Part shown: positions 9,046-18,687 of the stretch, piece by piece | How positions within the stretch are numbered: position 1 is the first letter of the stretch | Layout: each line of letters starts with the position of its first letter | From: Desulfosporosinus metallidurans | Lineage (GTDB): Bacteria > Bacillota > Desulfitobacteriia > Desulfitobacteriales > Desulfitobacteriaceae | Assembly (NCBI RefSeq): GCF_001936615.1 | Contig: NZ_MLBF01000036.1 | Coordinates: 1 to 48,248, forward strand | Direction of reading: 5' to 3' | Length of the DNA stretch: 48,248 nucleotides | The notes under the pieces: model-generated | Database searches by the model: none | Seen by the model: only the letters and a program-made list of their open reading frames with translations | What the model was told of the DNA's origin: nothing | Made by a program: the position numbers and the translations under genes

Positions 9046-12000
9046 CTGCCAGTCGGCAGTCGGAAGCTAAAATTCTCCGCCATAATTTTTCATCCGAAGT
9101 AACTAGAACAACCTTTCTAGAAACGGAAAGGTTATGAAGATACCCCAAAATGTCCTCCCAAAGGTTTTGTTCCTCCTTTGTTTCTTCGACGTATAAGAAA
9201 AGGGGTGCCTCTGTAGTGTAGTGGAGTGCTAATTGGGCAACGGCCATTCGATAGGAAAAATAGGTCCCTTGAGTCGAGGAAGAGGAAATCTTATTGACGA
9301 TCCACTCCGCTTCTCGTTCGAGTTCCTTTCCATATTTGGTTTGCCACTCGCGCCAGGAAACTTCCAGTAAGGCCTGAACATCAAGTAATGCGTGCTGCAA
9401 ATCCTCATACGCCATCCACTTTTGTTTAACATTCTCTATCTTTTTCTCCAGTGCAGATAACGACAGGTATTTTTGGCTACCCTGAAGACGATGTTCCGCA
9501 GTTTTCAGTTGTCTGCGGACTTCTAGCCGTTCTTTATTGATATCTGCCAGATCCGCCTGCCTTTCTTCTTTAGACAGACAGCTTTCACGTTCCAACTCAG
9601 CCAAGGGTTCCAAAATCTCAGCGAGTTGCTCAATATTGCGATCCCCGAGCAAGTCGCGATACCTCTTAGCGAGAACAGCGACTTCCTTTTCCGTCTCTTC
9701 TTTTATTCTCAATTGCTTAGCAACCTTCAAAACTTCAGCTAGGACTTCCTCACGATTTGTTGCTGGTGTCCCCCAATTTTCCAACTTAAGCTGCAGTTGT
9801 TCCGCACAAGCAGCCATTTTATCTTCTTCCATTTGCTGCTTTACGATTTCTAATTGCAGCGCCTCACGACTCTGTTGTAGGCGATGTATTTTTCGTATGT
9901 AGTCCTGCCAGCCGTTCAGCCATGCTGACAAATTCGCTGTTTTGGTCGCAGCATACGCTTGGTTTAAAATTTTAGTATGAGAATTCACGATCTTATGTAA
10001 CTTTTCTTCCCGATTCACATTTGCTTGCAGTCTCTCCAATTCAGCATGCAATCGTTCAACCCGCTGCCGCCGCTCATGAAATTCCTGAAGTTTGCTTTGG
10101 AATTCCTTGTAGTTTGACACTTGATAGTTCTGATAGTCTTGGGCAAGGCGAAAGGATAGTCTTTCACCAATGCTTTTGCCGCCAAACTGTTCCTGGCATG
10201 CCCGATCAAGCAAGCTGCCAACTTTAGAGTTTTGCCACTGCGTCAAATGCCTTTCTCTGTCTGCAATTTTAGTTTTAACAGCATCCGTCACTTCAGTCAT
10301 AACCTCTAACTCATGGAGTCGAGCGCGCTCGTTCTTGACTTTACTTTGGATTTCCTCGATTTCATGTTTTGTGAGGATGAGCTTATCAAGTTCCTCTTGT
10401 GCTGCATCCCTATCTTCTTCTACTCGGCGCAAACGCTGATCCGCGTCTTCCTCCAAACCTTGGTATCCAGACGTGTGCAGCAGGATGTCCGTCTCTTTAA
10501 TTTCTTGTGCCCGAATTTTGGTTATGGCTGCTAAGCGCCCAACTTGATCTTGAACAAATGCCCACTCCTTGCACTCCTCACGTAGGCTTTCAATCATAGC
10601 CCAATCGACTCGAGACTCACAGGTAAGAGTCCTCAAATTCAACTCTGATTTTAGATAAGAATCTTCTAACCGGGCTAGCTCGCCTTGAAGTTGGCGTAAC
10701 TCTCGATAGTCGGGGTTTTGAGTAAGTACAGCTAGACGATCTTGTAATTTTGCTGCAGCAGCCAAACTCTCCGCTAAAATCTTCTCTCTTTCTTGCAGAT
10801 TTTTTATTTCAATCAAGCATACACGTTTCTCTTCTTGCTGGCGGTGCGCGGATTCCCAATCATGCCGTAGAGCATCATACTCAGCTTTAACCAGTACCAT
10901 GCTCTCCCTCTGATCGTTCACTCTTTTTTGTGCTCCAGCGATAGAAGCCCTCACTTTAGTCAGCGAGAATCTCTCATCCCCTCCTTGTCGAAGGTTGCGG
11001 ACGCGTTGATAAAAGTTATCCTCTTCGTTTCGTTCAGGCCATTCTACGACCCCTCCCTGAAGAAAAGATTCAATCTTAACCCCAAATAAATATTCCCCTA
11101 ACGTCATTGAATCTGGCAAGGACACAGTTTTTCCGGTTTCATCCTCGATCACCAAAGTTGAAGAGCCTTCCCGTTCATCACCTTGCTGGATAAATTGTCG
11201 CCGAATATGATAACGAAAACTGTCTTCGGACACCCATACCTCCATTATACCTTGGCGATTATCCGCCTTTAAAGTCGATGGGGTCTTGAAATCATAGAAT
11301 AGTTCCAGAAGAAAATCAAGCATCCTGTGACAACCTTTTTCCTCATCGTCTTCACGCCCCTGCCCAAGTGCGGCCAGCCCAATTTTCTGTACTAGCTCCC
11401 AGTGCTTTAATTTCTCAGCACTCTCAGCAACAAGACGCTCTTGCATATTCGCGCTAAATACTTGTTTCAGGGTAGGAAGGCCATTGCCATCTCCATTTTC
11501 AGTCCTTCCTTCCACAGTGGTAACTACTTTCGATCCCGATTCGGATAATCGCCCATCACTAGATATAATTTCGAGATAGCGAAACTTATCCGCTAAAAGC
11601 TTCTGTAATGACTGAACAGCTGCTTCATCTCCTTCTCGAATAGCTCCTGACAACTTGATCCTAAACAAATCCCTTTGTTGTTCAGAAATGCTTGTTTCTG
11701 CCAAAAGTTTCGCCGCAAGTCCTTCCATGTCGGCTTGCACTAAGAGAGCCTTTTCTACATAACGGCGCTGACCCAGTTCTCGGAATTCGAATTTGGTTGA
11801 TCCTCTTTCTTCCCCAATCTCTCCCAGTAGAACTCCATGTGGTCCGCTCTCACGGAAACTTCGAGCTTCAGGAGAACCACAATCAGCCCAAAAGGTTTCT
11901 CCGGCTTGTTGGATTCCGCTCCATTCCTCTTTATGCCCCAACGCCAAGTAGTCCAGACCACTTGCGGCAATCTGTTCTGGTATGATCGGGATGAATTTAT

Positions 12001-12511
12001 TCAGATTCTCAATTGGGTCAACCACTGCATGAAGAAGCATAAGCTGAAGCGTTCCGTCCTCCTTGGTCTGAAAGCCGTCCAGGAAAGGGCCGTCTTGACG
12101 ATAAGCAGTCCATCCTGCTCCATATACTGTCACGTTTAAGGTAGGAATTTTAACAGAGTTGATACCCTTTGAGAAGATATGCACTTTGTTGGGCCATAAA
12201 GCTAAGCGATAAGCCGACGTATTAACGAGCGGGTCCCTTTCTCCCGGAGTAATAAATATTCTTGTTTCGTCTAGTTTAGCTAGTGTCCTCACTACCCGGT
12301 CGACAGTCTCTTTGCGCACATATTCCTGCTCAAATAAATCTCCGGTTAGAAAAAGAAGATCGATTTTTTCTGACCGACAAAGGGCGAGAACAGCTTCAAA
12401 GGTCTGCCACAAATCTTGATTGCGCAGTGACGCCCACTCCTCTGGTCCTTCCCAAGCGGGACTGTCAAATTGAAATCCTCCACAATGCAAAAAACGCACT
12501 CGCGCAGCCAT
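9023..12511 (-). CDS. fused SbcD-like/SbcC-like protein with eroded catalytic motifs
   Basis: A 1162-residue protein. Residues 1-260 resemble the SbcD/Mre11 metallophosphatase fold (RVRFLHCGGFQFD, LLFLTGDLFEQ, ITPGERDPL, LLHAVV, LALGHKEEW). The rest resembles the arms of an SbcC/YhaN-type SMC-like ATPase, with long coiled coils from roughly 540 to 1050. Key metal ligands are changed: the usual D-x-H after the first strand reads GGFQ, GNHD reads GERD and GHxH reads GHKE. I find no P-loop GxxxxGKS/T anywhere, and the C-terminal segment gives LFLYVEE where Walker B would be. It may be a structural or non-catalytic relative of SbcCD. The ATG at 12511 has GGGAGGT 7 nt upstream. Confidence 0.75.
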   Translation of the reverse strand: MAARVRFLHCGGFQFDSPAWEGPEEWASLRNQDLWQTFEAVLALCRSEKIDLLFLTGDLFEQEYVRKETVDRVVRTLAKLDETRIFITPGERDPLVNTSAYRLALWPNKVHIFSKGINSVKIPTLNVTVYGAGWTAYRQDGPFLDGFQTKEDGTLQLMLLHAVVDPIENLNKFIPIIPEQIAASGLDYLALGHKEEWSGIQQAGETFWADCGSPEARSFRESGPHGVLLGEIGEERGSTKFEFRELGQRRYVEKALLVQADMEGLAAKLLAETSISEQQRDLFRIKLSGAIREGDEAAVQSLQKLLADKFRYLEIISSDGRLSESGSKVVTTVEGRTENGDGNGLPTLKQVFSANMQERLVAESAEKLKHWELVQKIGLAALGQGREDDEEKGCHRMLDFLLELFYDFKTPSTLKADNRQGIMEVWVSEDSFRYHIRRQFIQQGDEREGSSTLVIEDETGKTVSLPDSMTLGEYLFGVKIESFLQGGVVEWPERNEEDNFYQRVRNLRQGGDERFSLTKVRASIAGAQKRVNDQRESMVLVKAEYDALRHDWESAHRQQEEKRVCLIEIKNLQEREKILAESLAAAAKLQDRLAVLTQNPDYRELRQLQGELARLEDSYLKSELNLRTLTCESRVDWAMIESLREECKEWAFVQDQVGRLAAITKIRAQEIKETDILLHTSGYQGLEEDADQRLRRVEEDRDAAQEELDKLILTKHEIEEIQSKVKNERARLHELEVMTEVTDAVKTKIADRERHLTQWQNSKVGSLLDRACQEQFGGKSIGERLSFRLAQDYQNYQVSNYKEFQSKLQEFHERRQRVERLHAELERLQANVNREEKLHKIVNSHTKILNQAYAATKTANLSAWLNGWQDYIRKIHRLQQSREALQLEIVKQQMEEDKMAACAEQLQLKLENWGTPATNREEVLAEVLKVAKQLRIKEETEKEVAVLAKRYRDLLGDRNIEQLAEILEPLAELERESCLSKEERQADLADINKERLEVRRQLKTAEHRLQGSQKYLSLSALEKKIENVKQKWMAYEDLQHALLDVQALLEVSWREWQTKYGKELEREAEWIVNKISSSSTQGTYFSYRMAVAQLALHYTTEAPLFLYVEETKEEQNLWEDILGYLHNLSVSRKVVLVTSDEKLWRRILASDCRLAEKPPQNK

Positions 12512-12530
12512 GCACTTCACCTCCCTCCAA

Positions 12531-12580
12531 ACAGGGGGACAGGTACGTCGTTTGCTTGTGAAACGACGTACCTGTCCCCC
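12531..12580. repeat. REP-like palindrome, full copy 1
   Basis: ACAGGGGGACAGGTACGTCG at 12531 runs into GTTT, a 7-nt spacer, and the inverted arm AAACGACGTACCTGTCCCCC ending at 12580. It sits between the SbcDC-like gene and the gamma-glutamyltransferase stop codon, where its hairpin could also end transcription. It belongs to the dispersed family described in the findings. Confidence 0.9.
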
Positions 12581-12586
12581 ATGTTG

Positions 12587-14197
12587 TTACCACATTGCAA
12601 TATGCCCATCGGCTCTCGGCTCGGTTCCACCCGCTAAAATCTCCTTAGAATTTCTCCAGATAATTTGGCCACGTCCAAAACTGGAAGCATCTAAGGAATA
12701 CCGAACGTCATGTCCCCTGCGGGCAAGGGCTTGAGCGATATGATCAGGGAAGGCATGTTCAATTTCGATGGTTTTTCCATTAATCCATTGCCAACGTGGA
12801 GCATCAAGCGTTGCTTGAGGGTTCATGTGAAAATCAAGGGCGTTCATGATGACCTGGACATGTCCTTGGGGTTGCATGAAACCACCCATGACTCCAAAAG
12901 GTCCGACAGCATGGTCATCTTTAGTTAAAAAACCGGGAATGATGGTATGATAGGGACGTTTACCAGGTTCAAGACAATTGTCATCGTATGGATTCAAGGA
13001 AAAGTTGTTTCCGCGATTATGAAGACTAATCCCTGTTTCAGGGACAACTAAGCCGGATCCAAAACCCATGTAGTTACTTTGTATGTATGAAACCATGTTT
13101 CCTTCACCATCTGCGGTTGCCAAATATACGGTCCCCCCTTTGGGTGGGTTTCCGGGTTCGGGTTGAAGTGCTCTTTCACCAATTTGGTTCCGTCTTTCCG
13201 TGGCATACTCGTTCGATAGCAAATCGTCAAGACTGACTTTCATCTTAGATGGATCGGCAATGTATTTCTTTCCATCGGCAAAAGCAAGCTTAAGGGCCTC
13301 GATTTGCCTATGGTACGAGTCGGCGCTCTCTTTCACCTCAAAATCGAATCCCTTTAAAATATTTAAGGCCATTAGAGCTACGAGCCCATGTCCATTGGGA
13401 GGAATTTCCCAGACTTTATACCCCCGGTAATTAATACTGATGGGGGTGACCCATTCTGGTGTGTACGCCGCTAAGTCGCTCTTTCTTAGATAGCCACCAT
13501 GCATTTTTGAAAATGTATCAATCTTATCTGCAATAACTCCGCTATAGAAAGATCGAGCTTTCGTTTCTGCAATTGATTGTAAGGTGCGGGCGTGATCTGG
13601 TGAATGCCAGAGCTCGCCGATTTTTGGTGCTCGTCCTTGGGGCGCAAAGGTCTTAAACCAATCTTTAAATTGAACGTTTTTAAGATCGTGAGCATATCGG
13701 TTGAAGGCGATTTCCCAATTCCTACCGACCGTTGGGGAAAGGGGGTAACCTTGTTCGGCATAAGTAATTGCAGGTGCCATCACTTCGGTCAGAGGAAGCT
13801 TTCCGAAACGGGCGGATAATTCGGCCCATGCTGCAGGCGCACCAGGAACGGTAACGGGAATCCATCCGTAAATGGGCATTTCCTTATGCCCGGCTTTTTC
13901 CAAAGCTTGCAGAGTCAGCAATCGGGGTGCAGGTCCACTGGCATTAAGACCGAAAAGTTGGCCCTTTGTCCAGATTAAAGCAAAAGCGTCCCCTCCTATT
14001 CCATTAGAGGTCGGCTCCACAACCGTCAGACATACGGCAGTGGCAATCGCTGCATCAATTGCGTTTCCGCCTTTTCTTAAGACAGATAACCCAGCTTCAG
14101 CTGCAAGTGGCTGGGAAGATGCAACCATTCCATTTTTAGCATACGTGGTCATTCGGTGTGATGAATAGGGATTGTGAAGTGTATCAAAGTTTAACAT
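12587..14197 (-). CDS. gamma-glutamyltransferase family protein
   Basis: A 536-residue Ntn-hydrolase of the gamma-glutamyltranspeptidase family. Members autocleave ahead of a threonine; here the motif is GGTVYLATADGEGN, as in family members. The N-terminal signature ASSQPLAAEAGLSVLRKGGNAIDAAIA and NGIGGDAFALIW are typical, and LHNRGNNFSL and MGGFMQPQGHVQVIMNALD are also present. No signal peptide is seen, so it is probably cytoplasmic and may use a substrate other than glutathione. The ATG at 14197 is preceded by GGGAGAGG. Upstream in-frame starts (14245) lack a good ribosome binding site. Confidence 0.9.
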   Translation of the reverse strand: MLNFDTLHNPYSSHRMTTYAKNGMVASSQPLAAEAGLSVLRKGGNAIDAAIATAVCLTVVEPTSNGIGGDAFALIWTKGQLFGLNASGPAPRLLTLQALEKAGHKEMPIYGWIPVTVPGAPAAWAELSARFGKLPLTEVMAPAITYAEQGYPLSPTVGRNWEIAFNRYAHDLKNVQFKDWFKTFAPQGRAPKIGELWHSPDHARTLQSIAETKARSFYSGVIADKIDTFSKMHGGYLRKSDLAAYTPEWVTPISINYRGYKVWEIPPNGHGLVALMALNILKGFDFEVKESADSYHRQIEALKLAFADGKKYIADPSKMKVSLDDLLSNEYATERRNQIGERALQPEPGNPPKGGTVYLATADGEGNMVSYIQSNYMGFGSGLVVPETGISLHNRGNNFSLNPYDDNCLEPGKRPYHTIIPGFLTKDDHAVGPFGVMGGFMQPQGHVQVIMNALDFHMNPQATLDAPRWQWINGKTIEIEHAFPDHIAQALARRGHDVRYSLDASSFGRGQIIWRNSKEILAGGTEPRADGHIAMW

Positions 14198-14277
14198 ACT
14201 GCGGTCCTCTCCCATTAATTTAGAATCTCTTGTGTGAATAGCCAAGATTTCTCTTTAAATTGTTTCATTAATAACCA

Positions 14278-15189
14278 CTATTTTTGGCAGTGTGAGCAGA
14301 AAAACGCATTTCGCCCCCCAACTACGGACGTTTGGATAAGCTCATGACAAACTGGACATGGTTTGTCGACCCGATCATAGACCCCGAAAAAAGGGTTATA
14401 TCCCCCAGTAAAATCGTCCCATGGGGCAAAAGGCTCCTCCATATCTCCGCCAAGACGGATAGATTCCTGTACAACGGTTACCAAGGAATTATATAAATTC
14501 ATTTTGTCAGTAAGACTTATCCCAGAAATCGAACGAGTCGGTAAAATGCCCGCCCTAAACAGGGCTTCATTAGAATAGGCATTACCCACTCCAGCGATAT
14601 TTTTGGGATTCATTAACCAAGGTTTAATCATGCCCTTTTTTCCCTCAAGCAATTGACTGAAACCTTGGGCATTAAAATTTGGATCTAAAGGATCACTTCC
14701 CAATTCACGCAATTTCGTCTCAAGTTGATCTTGCCCAAGGTAGTGTAAGTAGCCCAGTGTGAGACGACAGAATAAAAGCACCGAACCGTCAGATAAACCG
14801 AAAACTATACTTACTTTTCCCGGAAGCCCCTTGATTCTTTGTCGTAAATCCTCTGCATTACTATGTACAATCTCAGACATAAGTGCTTTTGGGGATTGGT
14901 TCGAGGTAGACCCTTGTAATGTTTCCAAATTTTCTGTAGTTACGTAAAAAAGCCTACCATTAAGCATCATGTGAGTCAAGAGATAATGACCGTCATCAAG
15001 CTGAAAAACAAGGTATTTTCCCCTCCGCATAATTTCTGTAATAAGCCTGCCAATGACTACCTGGCAAAAATCCGTACTTTCTAAGTTAACACTTTTAGCG
15101 CGTAAGACATTAACTTCGTCAATCCGTTTACCCTTAACACATCTGTTCAAATAGTCTTTGTATATCTCCATCTCAGGTATTTCAGGCAT
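14278..15189 (-). CDS. Fpg/Nei family DNA glycosylase
   Basis: A 303-residue base-excision repair glycosylase/AP lyase. The mature N-terminus must be the proline of MPEIPEME, which fixes the start at 15189; GGAGGATAGT directly precedes it. The catalytic P2/E3 pair, the lysine in RRGKYLVF, the helix-two-turn-helix KNIAGVGNAYSNEALFRAGI and the C-terminal zinc finger CPVC...CSHC are all visible. It removes oxidised bases such as 8-oxoguanine or oxidised pyrimidines; which of the two is not clear. A longer open frame upstream is not used. Downstream is the gamma-glutamyltransferase, with an 80-bp gap. Confidence 0.92.
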   Translation of the reverse strand: MPEIPEMEIYKDYLNRCVKGKRIDEVNVLRAKSVNLESTDFCQVVIGRLITEIMRRGKYLVFQLDDGHYLLTHMMLNGRLFYVTTENLETLQGSTSNQSPKALMSEIVHSNAEDLRQRIKGLPGKVSIVFGLSDGSVLLFCRLTLGYLHYLGQDQLETKLRELGSDPLDPNFNAQGFSQLLEGKKGMIKPWLMNPKNIAGVGNAYSNEALFRAGILPTRSISGISLTDKMNLYNSLVTVVQESIRLGGDMEEPFAPWDDFTGGYNPFFGVYDRVDKPCPVCHELIQTSVVGGRNAFFCSHCQK

Positions 15190-15264
15190 ACTATCCTCCA
15201 AAAGGCTTTTAACCATTTTTAATTTATCATTCCATTCACACCCGTTATTAATTCGCGACATTCT

Positions 15265-15320
15265 AAACAGGGGGACAGGTACGTCGTTTCACTGGCAAAC
15301 GATGTACCTGTCCCCCTGTT
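15265..15320. repeat. REP-like palindrome, full copy 2
   Basis: AAACAGGGGGACAGGTACGT begins the left arm, which continues CGTTTC; the right arm is AAACGATGTACCTGTCCCCC then TGTT. The two arms differ by one base. It lies between the divergent Fpg-type gene and the SCP2 gene. Confidence 0.9.
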
Positions 15321-15336
15321 CCTCTTGCATAAAGTT

Positions 15337-15365
15337 TTGAAAAATCAAACAGTTTGTGGTAATAT
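15337..15365 (+). promoter_or_regulatory. promoter of the SCP2 gene
   Basis: TTGAAA at 15337-15342 and TAATAT at 15360-15365 are separated by exactly 17 nt, about 50 nt before the SCP2 gene start. Confidence 0.6.
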
Positions 15366-15415
15366 TCTAAATGAATAGCTGTTCATAAATACTCATTAAG
15401 AGAGGGGAGCATAAA

Positions 15416-15742
15416 ATGATGGTCAAAGCTGAGCTACATGCACTTGTGGAGAAAATGAATGCAAACCCAGAGCATATTAGACAAGAAAAAGATCGTGTTT
15501 ACCAGGTGGATCTTGAGGAAAGTGGTTCATTACAAATTGTCTTCAAGAACAGCCAGGTGGAAGTAGTGGAAGGGAAAGTACATACCCCAGAGGTTACATT
15601 AATTCTTAATGAGAAAAATTTCTCTAAGTTACTCAAGGATAAACTAAATGCCACGATGGCCTTTATGACGGGTAGTTTAAAGGTTGAAGGTAAAATGGGG
15701 TTGGCGTTAAAACTTCAAGAAATCGTGAAAGCATATCAATAA
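15416..15742 (+). CDS. SCP2 sterol-binding domain protein
   Basis: A 108-residue single-domain SCP2 protein. The pattern VDLEESGSLQIVFKNSQVEV, then PEVTLILNEKNFSKLL and the helix LNATMAFMTGSLKVEGKMGLALKL, is that of the SCP2 fold, which binds lipids or acyl-CoA in a hydrophobic tunnel. Its bacterial role is not established. GGGGAG lies 8 nt upstream of the first ATG; a second ATG follows at once. It has a clear promoter and terminator of its own. Confidence 0.88.
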   Translation: MMVKAELHALVEKMNANPEHIRQEKDRVYQVDLEESGSLQIVFKNSQVEVVEGKVHTPEVTLILNEKNFSKLLKDKLNATMAFMTGSLKVEGKMGLALKLQEIVKAYQ

Positions 15743-15768
15743 GGCTTTGATACAAGTTCAACCCTCAG

Positions 15769-15804
15769 TAGGCGATATTTCAAAAGAAATATCGCCTATG
15801 TTTT
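15769..15804. terminator. terminator between SCP2 and the phosphodiester glycosidase
   Basis: TAGGCGATATTTC at 15769-15781 pairs perfectly with GAAATATCGCCTA at 15786-15798, followed by TGTTTTAC. It probably serves the SCP2 gene. Confidence 0.8.
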
Positions 15805-16852
15805 ACTTGACAATGAAAAAGGATGGCGCATGACGTTCACCGTACTGACTTGATGGATGATTAACTATCTGGTTGTCATAATAGAGAACGGTTGAGGCAC
15901 CACCGTCAAGATTGGCGACGTTGTAAGCGCCGTATTCAAGCATGATATTCTGTACATCTTTTAAGGTCGCGCCCAAGGAACCAACCTGGCGTCCGTCGAT
16001 GACTAGCATCAAAATAGTGCCATCTCGAGTTTGCCCAATAGCCGTCCTAGGAGCAATCCCCCATCCTCCGTCTCCATGAGTGATGGCCGGCTTACCGTTG
16101 ACGACAAGAAAAGGGCCAAACGTGACGGCATCCCGTATACCCATTTGCTTGATTTGGGTTAACGTATAATGACCAAGGACAAGGACATTACTTTGGTCCA
16201 TGCCAATGATATCATAGCTTGATACTCCTGAATCCTTGTATAGAATTTTACCGTCCGAGATGAGAATGCCTTGAGGGTGCCCACCGTTTCCATTTCCCTG
16301 CGGGTCATTAAACATTCCCCCGTTAATGACTGCGACCGCCCCAGTATCCTTGGCAATGTCTTCTGCCTTTTCTCCGATCGTGCCGAGATAACGCGTCGCT
16401 GCCACCTTGACGCGTCCTGGATTATTCACCTTAAGCAAGTATCCTTTAAATCCATTTTGACTGACGTCAATGAGTTCTGTGCCATTATTTTTGTTCGTGC
16501 TGAGAGCACTGATCGAGGATGGATTAGAGTTTCCCAGAACTGCGGCTTTGTTACTGTCCAGTATTTTTTGAATCTCTGCATCGTCAAAAAACCACTTTGC
16601 CAAGTACTGATGGTTCATGGTCGTCATCGCACTTTCCACCCACAGGCTACGAAGCGACTCGAAGGGTTGAAGAGGTGCATAAAGAAAACCCATTAAAAGT
16701 AAAAATAGTAGGGTAAAACTACTGAAAATCCATGCCATGAGTCGGGTCAACTGCTTTTTCTTCCGGCTGTAATGATAGACCCCTGCAGGTTTTCCAGGGA
16801 GTCGTGGCTGCATGATTGGTTGCGAAGACCTAGGAATCCCTGTACTGCCCAT
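15803..16852 (-). CDS. membrane-anchored phosphodiester glycosidase family protein (NAGPA-like)
   Basis: A 349-residue protein. A basic N-terminus is followed by one membrane anchor at about residues 37-60 (AWIFSSFTLLFLLLMGFLYA), which places the rest outside the cell. The extracellular domain has VAVINGGMFNDPQG, DAVTFGPFLVVNGKPA, GIAPRTAIGQTRDGTILMLV and NLDGGASTVLYYD, the hallmarks of the NAGPA/DUF2233 domain, which cleaves GlcNAc-type phosphodiesters and may act on cell-wall or exopolysaccharide linkages. The ATG at 16852 is preceded by GGAGG; a TTG six codons upstream is less likely. Confidence 0.88.
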   Translation of the reverse strand: MGSTGIPRSSQPIMQPRLPGKPAGVYHYSRKKKQLTRLMAWIFSSFTLLFLLLMGFLYAPLQPFESLRSLWVESAMTTMNHQYLAKWFFDDAEIQKILDSNKAAVLGNSNPSSISALSTNKNNGTELIDVSQNGFKGYLLKVNNPGRVKVAATRYLGTIGEKAEDIAKDTGAVAVINGGMFNDPQGNGNGGHPQGILISDGKILYKDSGVSSYDIIGMDQSNVLVLGHYTLTQIKQMGIRDAVTFGPFLVVNGKPAITHGDGGWGIAPRTAIGQTRDGTILMLVIDGRQVGSLGATLKDVQNIMLEYGAYNVANLDGGASTVLYYDNQIVNHPSSQYGERHAPSFFIVK

Positions 16853-16975
16853 GTTACCTCCATCTCCCAAAAAGTTGTATTTTCGTCAATTAACTATAAT
16901 ATACACCTTATTGGTTAAAGAAGTATGAACTATTTATGAAGAATCAGTGAAAAAACTAGCAGAAACCAGATGATA

Positions 16976-17800
16976 CTAAAGAGCAAGATCCTTAGTATCG
17001 AAAACTTTCTTTGTCAAATACCAAAGTAGAGCTGACGCGGAACTAAGCCCGATGATCGGCAACGCTGGGTCTATCGTTCCTTCTAATACCTCTTGCGGCT
17101 GAAACCATTGGAAGAGTGAGAGACCTTTTAGCCAGGACAATTTATTACTGAGTCCGCCAACAATATCCAGCCCATAAAAGGCTAGCGTTAATCCCACAGC
17201 ATACGTTAAAGCCCGTTCTTCCTCAACGAACCAAGCTGAGAAGAAAAGACTATAAAGTTCAATCACTGAAAAAAAAGCAACTCCTAAAAGCCCTAAACGG
17301 AAATAACGCCAATGATTAATTTCGATCCCTGAGCAAAAGGTGCCAAAATATAAGCCAACGATTGTGGCTGCGACTAAAATAGCGTTCGTGCCAATAAGAA
17401 CCCCTGCTTGGGTTGAAAGAACCTCACTTCGAGATACCGGAGTGGATAGCAGAAAAGCCAAAGATCCATTATCCACCATCTTGGCAAGTAAAGCATTCGC
17501 AGTTTCAATCCCATATAAAGCCATAAGAATCACCCAGATTCTAGCAAAAAACTGGGCTGATATAAAGGCCTCGAACGTATCCGTCCGAGCGTTTTCAGAT
17601 ACCCCAAATACGGTCTTTACCGCAGATGGTATAGCCTCTGCGATCTCAGTGACGGCGGGATTCTTAGCAATCACAGGGTAAACCCAGGTTATAAGTCCTT
17701 CATAAAGGAAAATACCTGCTGAAATGACGACTACTTTATTTTGATACTGCCTAAACATCGCCCGAAACAATGCTCTATTCAGAAGTACCCCCCCTTTCAA
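16976..17800 (-). CDS. ABC-2 type transporter permease
   Basis: A roughly 270-residue polytopic membrane protein with about six hydrophobic segments, of the ABC-2 permease kind. NRALFRAMFRQYQNK at the N-terminus and the stretch DNGSLAFLLSTPVSRSEVL are typical. It follows the ATP-binding protein by 11 bp and should form an exporter with it. The start is uncertain: GGGGGG lies so close that a CTG or a downstream ATG could be used instead of the TTG at 17800. The substrate is unknown. Confidence 0.85.
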   Translation of the reverse strand: MKGGVLLNRALFRAMFRQYQNKVVVISAGIFLYEGLITWVYPVIAKNPAVTEIAEAIPSAVKTVFGVSENARTDTFEAFISAQFFARIWVILMALYGIETANALLAKMVDNGSLAFLLSTPVSRSEVLSTQAGVLIGTNAILVAATIVGLYFGTFCSGIEINHWRYFRLGLLGVAFFSVIELYSLFFSAWFVEEERALTYAVGLTLAFYGLDIVGGLSNKLSWLKGLSLFQWFQPQEVLEGTIDPALPIIGLSSASALLWYLTKKVFDTKDLAL

Positions 17801-17811
17801 CTACAAAACAA

Positions 17812-18687
17812 CTATCGATAGAAATCCATAAATGCCTCTTCCAATTCTAGAGATCGTTGCCTAAAGCGTTTGACTCGAACTTGAGCGAGAGCCAACCATA
17901 GTCTATCCAGTTCACCCGCGACACGAATGACATAGCATTGCCCCCGGACCAGACTTATATCTAACCCACTTCCCCTCAGAAGCTCATAATCCTCCTCGCT
18001 CTCGACCTCAATTTCAAACGTGTGATACTCCACTTCTCTTAGCTGTGAAATGCTTCGAACGGCAAGGAGTTTTCCTTCCCGAATAATTCCAACGCGCTCA
18101 CACGTCCGCTCAATCTCTGAAAATTGATGGGAAGACATAAATAAGGTCTTCCCTTTCTTCTTTTCCTCTAATATTAATTCGATGAAAACCTTTTGCATTA
18201 AAGGGTCTAGTCCAGAGGTCGGTTCATCAAGGATGAGAACACCAGCATCCAGCATCAAGGCCGAAATAATCCCTAACTTCTGTTTCATCCCCTTTGACAT
18301 CTTTCGAATGGGTAATTTTAAATCTAAATCGAGAGCACTTACCAAATAATCACGGGTCTTCTTAATGTCAGGCCGTTCTCCGTGCATTCCTGCGATAAGA
18401 TCTAAGAAATCTAAGCCCGACAAGTTCTCGATGAAATGAAGTTCACCCGGAAGGTAACTGACAAATTTCTTGACTTCCGTTTTTTCTCGCCAACAATCAC
18501 GGTCATTGATCGTTACTTGTCCCGAATCAGGCTTTAAAAATCCCATCAATAATCGGATAGTCGTGGTCTTTCCTGCCCCATTCGGCCCAAGAAACCCAAA
18601 CGCGGTTCCTGGATCGATCCGAATGTTAATGTTCCTTATTCCTCGTCCCTCACGATAAACTTTGCTCAGGTCACTAACCTCGATCAT
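17812..18687 (-). CDS. ABC transporter ATP-binding protein
   Basis: A 291-residue ABC ATPase with Walker A GPNGAGKTT (near 34), the signature MSKGMKQKLG, Walker B VLILDEPTSGLDP and the switch histidine in MSSHQFSE. The C-terminal 70 residues form the extra domain seen in drug- or bacitracin-type exporters. It is the first gene of a two-gene operon with the permease. ATG 18687 is preceded by GGAGGAA. Confidence 0.93.
   Translation of the reverse strand: MIEVSDLSKVYREGRGIRNINIRIDPGTAFGFLGPNGAGKTTTIRLLMGFLKPDSGQVTINDRDCWREKTEVKKFVSYLPGELHFIENLSGLDFLDLIAGMHGERPDIKKTRDYLVSALDLDLKLPIRKMSKGMKQKLGIISALMLDAGVLILDEPTSGLDPLMQKVFIELILEEKKKGKTLFMSSHQFSEIERTCERVGIIREGKLLAVRSISQLREVEYHTFEIEVESEEDYELLRGSGLDISLVRGQCYVIRVAGELDRLWLALAQVRVKRFRQRSLELEEAFMDFYR

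Noticed and set aside
9537..9902. 121-residue plus-strand open frame inside the SbcDC-like gene
   Set aside because: It is serine/cysteine-rich, the shadow pattern of an antisense frame, with no ribosome binding site.
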